Shown here piece after piece: positions 45,760-57,183 of a stretch of DNA of 64,000 nucleotides. Source of the DNA: Trichaptum fuscoviolaceum (Eukaryota > Basidiomycota > Agaricomycetes > Hymenochaetales > Trichaptaceae); NCBI GenBank assembly GCA_910574455.1, contig CAJSYZ010000005.1, positions 3,410,001 to 3,474,000 of the forward strand. Direction: 5' to 3'. The number at the start of each line of letters is the position of its first letter. Within the stretch, counting starts at the first letter, position 1. The translations under genes were made by a program, and so were the position numbers. The notes beneath the pieces were generated by a model. The model was given only the letters and a program-made list of their open reading frames with translations, ran no database searches and was not told the DNA's origin.

Positions 45760-47648
45760 TTAATCCGAGTTCCTGCGCCCGGCTGAGAAGGCCATGAGAG
45801 CTTTGTCGTCGAACTTGTCGCGTCGATAGGGGTGGGCTCGCACCAGCGTGCGCAAGGGAGCCAAATCGAGACGCTTCGCGCCTGCTGCGCTCGCGGTCGA
45901 TGCCGAGCTTCTCGGTGAGCACGTCTCAATATCTTCGTCTTCACGCTCATCGCGCCCCGCGAAGTCCTCCGGAGAGTGCCGTCGAGGCGACGGGAGCCGC
46001 AGTGTGGGGACTTGGGGCGAGACTTCAGGGTGCGATTGTGAATTCTTCTCACTTGGCCCTGTCTCTTCGGCAAGAAGTCGTGGATCAATCCTCGGGTCAA
46101 AAGTGTACGGTAAGTCAATTCGCGCGCTCGAGGGCACTCCTGTTACCGGAGAGAGAGGAAAAGCTGTTTTTTCAAGATGAATTGGTGACTGCGCCGAAGG
46201 TGGATGAGATGCTGGGTTGTGGTAGTTTTGCGGAGACATGGAAGGAAACTTCTGAGCTGGAGGCGATGGAAAAGGCGAAGGATAAGGCTCCCTATGTTGT
46301 TGATGTTGCGGTGCACCTGAATGACCCATATGATTGTTGAAGTAATCATGAGGAGAAGCGGACGTCGGTGTAGGATAGATAGGGCTGCCATATTGAGAGC
46401 TCGATACAGTAGGCGTTGACGGCATGTATGGTGCACGATGCTGCTCACTGCCTTGCGAAGGATATGACTGATAACGAGCATCTAAGTGGGATGGACCTTG
46501 CTGAGCGTTTGTAGGCGGATATTCGGGATAATGCCTATCCGAACAAGGGGCGCCTGAGATAGGCGCCGTTGCGTGAATTGGAGGCAAAGTTAGCGCGTTG
46601 TCTGAGTGATCTGACGGGTGCATCGCACCATAGAAGTCATTCCGTTCAGACCTGTCCCGAAAGGCGCGCTGATGGTATTGGGAGAAGTCGTACCCATTGA
46701 ATGGTGGAGGAGTCGGTCCGGGATGTTGTTGACCGTATTGATGGGGATGTTGAGCAGGAAGGTGCATGTTCTGGCCCCCATTGATTTGAGATGCGGGTGC
46801 TGCCTCGTATGGAAGAGGGAAAGGAGCATATGTTCGCAACGCGGACGCATTAGCAGGGCGGAACACGTCGTGTACGTTAGCAGTACCGTTATTTGCGGAC
46901 CCGGCATTGAGCGTCTCGTCTGGGCGGCGTGGCTTGCCCAGGCGCGTTGAGATGTATTTGCCCGGAGGGACATCAAGGTTCACAAGCTCCGGAATTTCAT
47001 CAACGGTCTGGAGACGATCGACTGTGGCCTGCGTAAAGTATGCAGCTAAAGTTTCATTTGACAACGAAATGGAAGGAGGAAAACTGTCAGAGAATGCTCC
47101 TCTTGCACCATACGCATTTTCGCGGCTTGTGCGGGAATATGCGTATGGTCATTGGAAGACAATGGAAGGCGCTTACTCAAGTGCCATTTACGGCGTCCTT
47201 TGGGTCCATCGACCCATACCGAGTATGTCTGCTTAACAAGGGGATCCCATTGTTTACGAAGTCTATCGTCGAGCAAGGGGTTCTCCTTGTCGCGAATATG
47301 GCCAGGAGGGCATTTCTCATAATAGAACAGAAACTCCTGCGCGAAGAACACGCATGTTTTAGATGCACAGTCTTATTGGGTAGAATGAACCAGAAGACTC
47401 ACATCTCTGACTCGTGAAGGACCCCATCGCCTTCCCTCCGTAAAGCGCTCTATCCCAAGGCCCGTAACTTCAGTGTGTGGTCCACGCTCTTCCCATGCAT
47501 ATACACAGCCAGAGCGGAGGGCGGCGCGCTCGTCTGCGTCAAGTCGTCGAGTGATGATGGGGAGTATATTCAAAGAGACTGCATGAAAGATGATGTGAGC
47601 ATCGCGGGTAGAGCGGATGCGTATGTTGGAGCACGTCGGGCGCTGCAT
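45760..47648 (-). CDS. WOPR-domain transcription factor (Gti1/Pac2/Wor1 family), copy 1
   Basis: Fungal master-regulator family whose members control morphology, dimorphism and development (yeast-form Wor1, Ryp1, Pac2, Gti1) by binding DNA through a bipartite WOPR domain. Three exons give about 560 residues. WOPR box 1 covers PTCSNIRIRSTRDAHIIFHA, RRLDADERAALRSGCVYAWEE, GIERFTEGRRWGPSRVRD and EFLFYYEK. WOPR box 2 covers DPLVKQTYSVWVDGPKGRRK and WHLTAYFTQATVDRLQTVDE. A 420-residue C-terminal region rich in Pro, His, Tyr, Ser and Gln follows, probably disordered and activating, ending with DDKALMAFSAGRRNSD. Introns of 66 nt and about 140 nt are in phase. The frame is open for a few codons before the chosen ATG (AREFLVT), so the N-terminus could extend. 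A shorter paralogue lies 6 kb to the right on the same strand. The targets are unknown. Confidence 0.88.
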
Positions 47649-50600
47649 CGTGACAAGGAACTCTCGTGCTGTCGTTGCTGGCCGACGATGAGGAAAGGAG
47701 CGTCGTCGCTGCGGGCGGCGGCGCAGGAAGAAGTGAGAAGAGGGTAAGAAGGAAGAGGGGGGCCCTGAAGGTTATATGTCCGGAATAATAATAATAAAGA
47801 ATTAGAAAGTAAGCGCCGGAGTTTACATAACCCTAAGATGGACAATTCAAGGCACCTAGCCATAGGCGCCGAGTTGTCGGTGTGATTCGCACGCTATTGA
47901 CGGTGGCAATAGACCCGAAAGGACGGAGCACCCTTTGGCTATCGCTTGCATTAACGTTTTGCATGAATAACCTTATCCATACAAGCCAAAAGCCTATCCC
48001 CGCTAAATCCTTTTAACCTCCCAAGGAAGCTTATTTCGCTCGCTGTCCGTTTGGCTATGACGGAAAACATTTAAGAATACAAGATGTTGACTCGTTTAGC
48101 TTTCGACATATTCTGCTAACCTGCCGCAGCAGAAGGACTTTGTGGTGGCGGCACAGAAAACCTAAATCAAAAGAGGTTCTGAGTCTCCCTTCTTTCGGCG
48201 GTGCATGGGAATTGAGGCCTATAACGGGACGTGCGCTAAGGCCTATTGTGTGTGGTGGCAACCGCGTTTATTCTTTATTCGTTGCCTCCACCTCCTTTTC
48301 TACATCGAACAGCACCCAAGCCCAGCAATCTCTATCGCGCCCCTCGCTCGGGCTTGGGCCAATATACTTGCTTTCAGCCCCAAGTCCTCGCCGGGCACGA
48401 GGTGCTTCGCTGGCTTTTGAACAGCCTTTGTAATCCCGCGGCGCATACCCAAAGTGCACGCCTAAAACTGCGTCAAAGGCGACTTCCATTTCTCGATATG
48501 ATGTTTATTCCCGGACTCTGAACTCTCTTAGTGCTCTCCTTCATAGCCGGACAGACCCCCTTTTCGCTCGGCAGGCCTCTCCCGCGTAACTCTGCGCTCT
48601 CGTCATTCCGCCTAATGTACTTGATCGATTGATCAACACATGCCTCGTGCACTGTCTTGGTAAGCCAAGATTTGTTCCTGCACGTCGATAACTTATGTCC
48701 GGTATGTCCTTAGCTCGTTTCCAGGGTGAACTGTGTCCACCGTGACTCTTATCTACATGAAAAACAGACCATATATGTCTGAATCTCTCAATTGACACTT
48801 GTAAGTAACTTTCTACTTTCTTAACATATACCGAACAAAGCTACCTGTGACCCGCTTTGACAACAAGAAGTCATAGGTTTATGGATTCTTGATATTGCGC
48901 GATTTAATTCGAACAGTGCTTCGGGTCACTGGGCGCGCTCGCTTTCATCCAGTCTTTATCAGTGCTTGGGAATGTTTGTCTTCGGTGCTGGAATTCGTTC
49001 GCCCAGAATAATACATTACCAATGGCTCCACAACCACGCGAATGTTTACCCTCTCGCGCATTAGATCCATCAGGAGGTATGCAAATCCATTCTGCTACTG
49101 CGATGCGGTGTTAATGCTCGCGATTTGTTAAACACAGATCTTTTGTCCGGACTTAAACGTAACCTCATAACCGACCCGATAATCACGAGATGCATCTTCG
49201 TCGGACTTTCCTTCAAGATACCATCACCGGGGGACCATCATTATCAGAATTCTGTTCTCCTTGCCTTCCTTCTGCCACGCTCCGCACAGAAGCTTGAGCA
49301 AGCATGAGGCATGATGCACGATCGCAACTTCAAGCGATTGGCATTAATGATGAGCAAGGCGATTGATTTGCTCGCGTATTTTAAGCCAAATGGCTATCTC
49401 GTAATGCTATGGCTTTGAGGCTATTGACCGCCGGGATCACCTACGCCGCTCATTGGTTATTAACATATGATGGTGATCACAGTGTGTACCGTCGTCATTC
49501 AATCCTTGAACAAGCCTCGGAGTTCAACTGAATTCCCTGTAGTGCCGTAACATGCAATCAAGCAGCTCCCAAACTTTTTTATAGACATGGTCTGCGCTTA
49601 ATAACTTTCTCGAAACACATTATCACCAAGTCGTCTTCCGATACTCTCGTCATGATTCCCTGTTTTCTTCATGCTCTTCCGCGGCACAGGAGACTGGATT
49701 CTTGTACCGGATAAACAAGATGACGATTCTCAAAGCACCCGGAAGTGGATCAACTCATGAAGCATTGCAATCATCTACCGGACGCTTTCATATCAGATCC
49801 CATAGCACTGGGGCAACCTTGATTTCCCATGCATTTTAAATCATAAATGATGAAGATCCCCCACCATAATGTTCTGGGAATCCTGTACTGCTCTCGTAGC
49901 GCTGCACCTTGTACCCAATCGCCCTCAAACTTCGAGCTTCCCCATCCGATCTGCGCGTATCTCAAGCTCGCCATCAGATAACGGGACGAAGGCCATAGTC
50001 GAAGCCGCCCGGACGCAATATTTAGACAAGGTTCTTGACTTCGCGCATTCGATTGCGTATGCGAGAGCACTCTGCACTTCTCTTCCGTCTGTCTACGGAA
50101 TGATGCTTATAGTTGGTCGACGTAAGCTCATTTATATATCTCCGTGATCCATTTATGATTCATTCTCGGTCTTTTTTTCTACGCCTTTACTTTACAGAGG
50201 CGGGGCACAGTAACTGGTACTTGGCCACCTCTTAGCCTGCGTCTACTTATCATACCAATCGCATACTGAGGCTTCGGCTGTTATTCTGTAACCCCGCATC
50301 ATGCCTATTCGACCAATACAATAACCATGGGAGTCTACGAGGTCGTGCATGTTAAATTTGTAGGACGGCGAACTCTCACACGAAGTGCCCTTCTTCAACC
50401 GATTGACCGGATAGACACGGCCCACGACACGCTGTCCCGTTTCCTGAACGCGCCGCAGAGCATTCCCTAATCCTATTTTGTTCGTTGTCAAAAGCCCAGG
50501 CTTCAAACGTGCTTGGCCGTTGGCGCAGGTAGTGATCACGATAGCAAGTTAGTGAATCGACAAAATGCTATGCTTAACGTCTAACTACCGCATACGTCAC

Positions 50601-52963
50601 AGCCCGGCCGGTCTCTAAACTCAGAATGTCTCCCGGCCGTTCGTGAACACGAAATGTATGGATATCGCCGGGTACTCGAACTTGTTTCTGCCCTTCGCCC
50701 TTCTGGCATTCTTTACGTATTTTGGCATGAGTGCGGAAAACACTACAGGCACACTCAAAGAACACTTCTCCAACTCACTAGCTGAACTATATCTCGAGCC
50801 ACCGACGAGGATGAAGGCAATGAACTAAGTCACTTTACTCCGAAGACCCACGGGATTGGACATTTATGGAGGGCGCGCATCTTCACTATGTACTCTATTA
50901 CGCCCTCCTGACTGTGTTGCGTCACCAGTTTGGCCTAACGCAGGATAGCGTCTCCAGATCTACGCCGGACTTCATTGGGCCCGTTGACCTTGATTGCAGT
51001 CTGAACCCCCAATTTACTCTGTCAACCCCCTTCCTACCCATGTACACCATCGATGCGGAAGCGTCAAATTATAGCACCCCGAAGATAGAACAGTCACCGA
51101 GTACTGGATTCTAGCGCGGTTGTTGAGTTCGCCGCTTGATGCTATGGTGTAAGGGGTGTCATATGGAATTCAAAGTGTTCCCGCGTCGACTTTGTGACTT
51201 CAACCGCGCAGCATCGCCGATCATTAAATGCTGTTCCTCGCGCTATATGCTTTGGGCGACCCCCGATGTCAAGGCGCCGTCGACTCACTTCACTTGCGTC
51301 GACAAATGTGCTTGATATATTCTGCACGGCACACATCTGACAACACGCAGGAATGCTCCCGGTACAGACAGTTTCAGTTCAAGTTTATCCAACTATCCGC
51401 TGATGCATCTGCCTCTCCTCCATGTGCACGCTAGGTCCATCCACGATCGATGATCGGGGTCAACAGGGGATGTCAAGCTCGAAGGCATTGCACATCGTAC
51501 GCTTTGCGTGATATCGGGGAAGCCATGGCCCCACTATGTATACAAACAGAGTGCGGGGCTTCACGAAAATTTGACTGTACTAATCCGACGTCAGCCAGTC
51601 CGTAGCGTGGCCCTCGACGATGTCAAAGCACTTGCGCTGTGAATGCCAGACATCTATTTGCAACGTCCAGTAGGCTTTAATCGGGCTCCATTTGTATCCT
51701 TGCCATTATTTTTGGTTCAAAGCAAGGTTGGGTGGACACGATAGGCACCGTTCTTAAGATTCTTAGTCAAATTTAGAACGAAGGTCGGAACCTTTCAAAC
51801 CCGAAGTTTTCATGTATGAGTTCCGAGCTTGTGCAGAGAAGAAATCTACTGACTTGCATTCTTGCTTGGATCGCCGAGACCGCCTGCTTCTCAGAGGACT
51901 CGATCCCGGACCGGTTTATGACAAAATACTTTCTTGTAGCACCTCTGCAGATCGGAATACCAACGAAAAAGGGAACACAAACATTCACAAAAAAAAGACT
52001 CTTAGCGAAGGTGGTGGAATTCAAGCAAAAACGTAATTCATTTCTCCCGGTATGCGCAGTGCCCTCTTTCGACTCTCCTGACGAACGGCGTTGCTCCGGA
52101 GCCACTCCGACAGAAAGCACTTTCCGAGCTATGCAAGAAGGTGCTTAAGAATTTCGAGATCAGCGCGGTCTTGCTTCGCGGCTTTGCTTCCATCCTCTGA
52201 TCTGCGGGCGGCCGGAATCATACAACTCTGTCGTGCGAAGTTTCTCCGACCAACCAGATCTTTACAAAAGGAAGAAAGTCTATCCCTTCTATTTCACATC
52301 TTACGACTTCGGCCCTTGCCACTGCCGATCCTTGATAGTAGCTCGCCGAAGAACGCGTAAGTCTTCCCTGCTCCAGCCCATTTGTACAGATAGCAGGAGT
52401 GTGTTACTATGCGCGAATATCAGGGCAGCTCACTGTTGAGTTTGCCAAGTCATTCCCGTCTCACGCGACTTTGGGCAATGCCGAATGTCTGTACAATGCA
52501 TCTGTCGTCATTGGGCCAAATCCCGGGCGAACCATTTCGTGTGGCGCTTTGACATGTCTCTTGGATGGCGCCTTGAGCAAGGGAGTAGGGACCGGGCAAC
52601 TCCGAACGTCGCTGACGCCTTTTAGAATTTACCATGCAGGCTCATCGCCCTCTGGCATGCAAATCGCTCCGACTGTCTCGGAAGGAATGTCGGTAGATGC
52701 TTGACTTGACAGCTTGACATGTTCGTGTGTGCCTTTTCATTCAGTAACGGCGTCTGCAGCTTACCATTATATTTTATCCAGAAACCTCACACTCGCCTAC
52801 AGCACCGTTTTCGGATCAGTGTGTCAGCGACTATGGCTCGGTGTCCGGCTCTATCTCACCAAGTCTACCTTGAACCAGTGATCGTACGTGTTGCCCCGAT
52901 ACCTGTCGAAGTCGATATTTGTGCATGTAGGCAACAGCGCTGGCGATGGTTCAGTCAAGCGCT
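47649..52963. other. Gene-poor spacer between the two WOPR genes
   Basis: An (AAT)n/ATT tract (about 47785-47797) lies just upstream of WOPR gene 1. Beyond it no gene could be supported over about 5 kb. A possible two-exon piece starts at 49023 (MAPQPRECLPSRALDPSG, then GTATGC) and continues to a stop near 49307, but its second exon has no natural character. Frames at 48140-48521, 50866-51114 and 52091-52704 have no motif. No repeats shared with the WOPR genes were seen. Confidence 0.45.
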
Positions 52964-53212
52964 CTAAGTCCAATGTAGCCGCTTATCGTATTCCATGAAG
53001 TATGGCGCGTATACGTGATAGATGAACACCTCTTTGAAAGTGACATCGTTTAAGCTCTTCGCTTCACACCGTGTCATGATCGGTCTTTTCCTTCCAACAT
53101 AAGGGAAATGGCGCACATAACTGTTAACGACAGAGGAAGTACAATACCTCTCCAGTTGAGGGAGGAGCCTGGAGCACATAGGAACGTCTTCGGGCCGTGG
53201 TCGACGTTTCAT
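52964..53212 (-). CDS. Small single-exon open frame, unknown
   Basis: An 82-codon frame from ATG (53212-53210) to TAG has a natural residue mix: MKRRPRPEDVPMCSRLLPQL at the start, NSYVRHFPYVGRKRPIM in the middle and IYHVYAPYFMEYDKRLHWT at the end. No family is recognised, no intron is needed and no TATA box was seen. It could be a small gene, a detached exon or chance. Confidence 0.28.
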   Translation of the reverse strand: MKRRPRPEDVPMCSRLLPQLERYCTSSVVNSYVRHFPYVGRKRPIMTRCEAKSLNDVTFKEVFIYHVYAPYFMEYDKRLHWT

Positions 53213-53703
53213 GGGGGTCAATCGTTAATCGGGTGTTGGTTAATCGTTTATTAGTCTTAGTGTTTCTGAAATTTGTTTCTCCTAAATTACGATTGTGATG
53301 CAACTGCGATCATCTATCTCCCGGAGGCAAATAAGTGGCCACGCCAGGTGGACAATCGACACGACATTTACCGACTGTATACTATCGTCAGCAATTGGTC
53401 CGTGCGATGCCGGGCACCAAGACCATTCGGATGGCAGTAGTTCAGGGTTGCGGATGAGAGAATGTGCCTTGTAAGTAACCATTCTCGCGATGGACGTCTT
53501 GACCGAGGTGTCAAGGTTGGTACTTGGTTCGAATATATGAAATAAATAGCGGCCCTAATAATTAAACGAGGAGCAAGATAACATTACTGCATTTACTGGA
53601 CATGGATGGTCTAATTAAATACGATTGCAAAGCGAAGAGAAGTGTGCAAGAAAACACGATACAATTAGCGAAATACACAGTTCCGTTTTGTCCGAAAGTA
53701 CAA

Positions 53704-54854
53704 TCATAATCTTCTCCCTAATGAACGTAATGCTTCATCGTCAAGCGGGTGTCGAGGTGAATATGGGCTCTGAACGGGAGGTGCTGGAGTTAGGCCCAAA
53801 GCCGGCGGAGGGAGCAGACGGGCGGGATTCGGAAGCGTCTGGGGATCGCGGCCCATGTGTGGAGGGGATTGGCCAGGCCAGGCGGGTACGCGCATAGCTT
53901 GAGGAGAATGCGACCCACCAGGCGGCGGTGGTTGGCCTGGGTAGGGTGTGTACGTCGGTGGGGGCGGGTATTGTTGTGGTGACATGCTTGGTCCTCCGGC
54001 ACTATGGATGTCGTTGGAATAGTACTCGCCGCGAGCTCGACCTTTGCCCAGTTTAGCGCTCGTGTACATGCCATCAGGCGGGCGGATGTGAGCGAGGGCG
54101 GGGATCTCGTCGACGGTGCGAAGCTGGTTCACCGTCGCCGGGACGAAGTAGGCGGCTGTGGGGTATCCATACATATATTAATGTGCGCAAAGAAATGAGG
54201 GATCGACTGTCTTACTCAAATGCCACTTCCGCCTCCCCTGCGCCGTGTCGACGAAGACCGAGTAGGTCTGTTTTACGAGTCTGTAGCTAGCGCGCATATC
54301 AGCCAGCTGAGCATTCTCGGCTCTGCACACAAGTGGCGTCAAAAGCTGTCGTCGGAGGTGATCGACGCTGTCCAACACTTACAGCTCGTGGTCTGAGAAG
54401 TCGAGGTCTGCACCGGAGTCGCGTTCATGGTAGAGCAGGAATTCCTAGGAAAGACGGGCAATGTCAGTGCTGCTGATTTGCGACGTTGACAGGCGGTTGG
54501 GTTTCTACTTACGTCGCGAACCCGAGAAGCACTCCATCGAATGCCATCTGTCCATCTCTCAATACCGAGCTGCTCATCCCGCAAGTCGATCAGCCAAGGT
54601 TAAAAGCTTGTATACAATGAGCGAGTACTTACACCGGTGGCTTCTGTGTGACGGCCTCGTTCCTCCCAAACGTAAACGTTTCCGGCGCGAACCGCGCGAC
54701 GCTCCTCGGTATCCAGGCGACGGGTGACCATGGGGAGGACGTCGAGCATGACGGCGTGGAAGATGGTGTGGGCGTCGTGCACGGAGCGGATACGGACGTT
54801 GGTGCACGTCGGGGGCTGCATCCTGGACTCGGGCAAGTTGTGAGGACGATACAT
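53704..54854 (-). CDS. WOPR-domain transcription factor, copy 2 (short form)
   Basis: Five exons give about 305 residues. WOPR box 1 (PTCTNVRIRSVHDAHTIFHA, RRLDTEERRAVRAGNVYVWEE, GIERWTDGIRWSASRVRD, EFLLYHER) and box 2 (RLVKQTYSVFVDTAQGRRKW, HLTAYFVPATVNQLRTVDE) match copy 1 closely. The linker between the boxes differs in sequence and carries an extra intron, and another extra intron splits box 1 just before LGIERW. Introns at SRVRD/EFL and WHL/TAYF are shared with copy 1, including phase, showing common descent. The tail is much shorter (about 120 residues, Pro/Gly/Tyr-rich) and ends DDEALRSLGRRL, echoing the end of copy 1. The start could be 54854 or 54821 (MQPPTC). The role is inferred from the family: sequence-specific control of development. 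Confidence 0.88.
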
Positions 54855-57183
54855 GGAAGGGGACCGGGTAAATCAAACGGTGGACCGGGGCGAGATGCTC
54901 TGAGGCTACCAAGCTATCTGGGTTGTTCAAGGGACATGCTGTCTAGTCGGAGGAGTATTTAAAGAAGGGGCGTGATAAAGTTATATGGGAATATGTTAAA
55001 AGTCTGACTTCGACATTCCAAGTAGGAGGCTAAGCCGTACGATGGGCGCACCGGGCCTGACAATAATTGTTTGGCCCGACCGCGCTTGAGGCTTCATCTC
55101 CAGTTCTGCACCTCGTCCATCATGAGCTGGGAAACTCAATTCGATAACAATTAGGCCCATCATTCATTTGGACGCCGATGCACCTTGGAGTAGATTAGAA
55201 ACTTCGGAATTAGGATACATATGTCCACCCTGGCCATTGACAGTCCTGATCAGTGAGCTCTCATAAGACGGTCTCTCAGGTACCATTCAAGATGCAGGGT
55301 TCCAAGCATGGGCTGTTGTACAAAAATGAATTGAGCGAGCCCCAAAACAGAGGAAGGTTCTGATAGTTTATAGTAAATTATGCTTCCTGCAGCGCTGCCT
55401 CCTATGTGGTCGCTAACAAAAACAGCCGGAAGCATCATGGTTCCTCGAATCCTCGATCTCTGAATCCGCATCCGGATTCTGCATTGCCGCCAGTCTCTCA
55501 CTTCTTTTGACACAACCAGACATCCTGTTTGAAAGGTGTAGACTGCATCCTTGCACTTACTGTAGGCCGACATGATCAGTCACGCCCGCTCTGATGCACA
55601 AGACCTAGAGATGATGCCGAGCGCCTGTAAGCTCCAATGCATATCGATGAATTTCGGATGGTTTGACGTGTATCGCGATTCCAAGTGAAAATGAGGCACA
55701 GGCCATTGATCTCACTTCACGTCAAACTGCAGAAAGCGTTGGATTAGCCGACGTGTGTACGGGGAAGCAGAGATGTGTATGTACTTTAATCGGTCGTTTC
55801 TTTCCACGTCAAAGACTCAATCGGGATTCATTCAGCACCCCTTCAACTTGAAGTTCGGCATTACGGCAGAAGTCCGCTTTCAAGATCAGAATTATAGTTT
55901 TACTCTCCGACAGCACTCTATCATCGATTCATCACTCAGGCATTATTAATTCAATGTCCATGCAGTATTGAAGGTTGTCCATTGTCACCAACGGGTAAAC
56001 TTGACAAAAGACGATCCAGAACTTTCCAAAGATAAGAGACTTTGCCTTTTGGCAATATATCATGTTCCGAAAGCTGGACATTTACAGGAAGATGCATTAC
56101 GAGACAAATGTCGGCGCCTGCATCCCCAGGCTGATAGCGAGAGCTCCAACACAAGTAAGCGTTATTAAACGTTAGCTCATGAACTTTGTACAAGCCTATT
56201 TCCGATTCCCGCTGATATGCGCATGAATGGATCTTAGATGATCATGACGCACTTTGAGCGCAGCCTACAGAACTGTAGCCATACATCATATATATCATTC
56301 GGTAACAGTACACCTAAGGCGAGTAGAAAAGAAGAGAAGCTGAGAAAGGATCTTTTAGTTACGTGACGCTCCAGTGTGAATGTGTGCAGGAAGCTCAGGC
56401 TCTATACGCAAAGAAAAAAGAGAGAGAGCGTTGTTCCTCATCGCAGCGCTTCCAATGGGAATTATAATAAAGATTTGAACTACGCTGATCATCCCTATAT
56501 AGAAGCGAAGCTTCCGCGGAGGTTTAAAATGGTTCCCCGTGCGTTCCCAGATTGGATGTGAAGAGATAGGTGATCAATAGTGAACGGTGTCAAATAGTTT
56601 CTCATAGGCGGTCATATGATTCGCTTGCATCCAGACAGAAATTCAATAGTAGAAAATGAGAGGTACGGTAGAAGTGAGTTGCAGAATATGCATGTTGATA
56701 TGGTCTTTCTTCCGCCGCTGTCCTGAATCCTATGTATGCAAACTATCCATCTTTTCTCAGCAATGAAATAAATTAATGAGTTGTTCATTTACCGTAGCGT
56801 TGATCTAAGGAGACGATCCAGAACTAACGGGGCAGATCGCACAGACGTCTCTCCAGTGCATGAATCCAGGGATTCTTGTGAGTTTCAACCTCTGAGATGC
56901 GCAGACTCATACGGACGAAATGAAGCTAATTGCTGCTTTGGAGGGAACTTATAGCCTATAAACGCAAACGATCTGCGGTCTTCCTTTTGGGGCATCCTCG
57001 CAGGTTCGATAGTATCGCGGGTTGCCTAATATAGCTTCGGAGTCATACCTGGAAAGATCGGCATGCGTGCCGAAAATTTCACGCAGAGACAAATATTAGA
57101 GTAAGGTACTCAAAAATTCCAACGGTAGGAAATCCCATGTACAATCAATGAAAGAAGGGCAAGCACACCGGAAATAAGGACAT
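54855..57183. other. Intergenic, no supported gene
   Basis: A TTTAAATA word about 100 nt upstream of WOPR gene 2 may serve as its TATA element (near 54955 on the minus strand). The remaining sequence is AT-richer, with many stops in all frames. Frames of 60-107 codons occur without motifs or splice partners. Confidence 0.5.

Noticed and set aside
45760..54854. First reading of the two developmental regulators as velvet-domain proteins
   Set aside because: The diagnostic segments (DAH.IFHAV, SGCVYAWEE, GIERFTEGRRW, SRVRDEFL, LVKQTYSV..GRRKWHL) are those of the WOPR (Gti1/Pac2) domain, not velvet.
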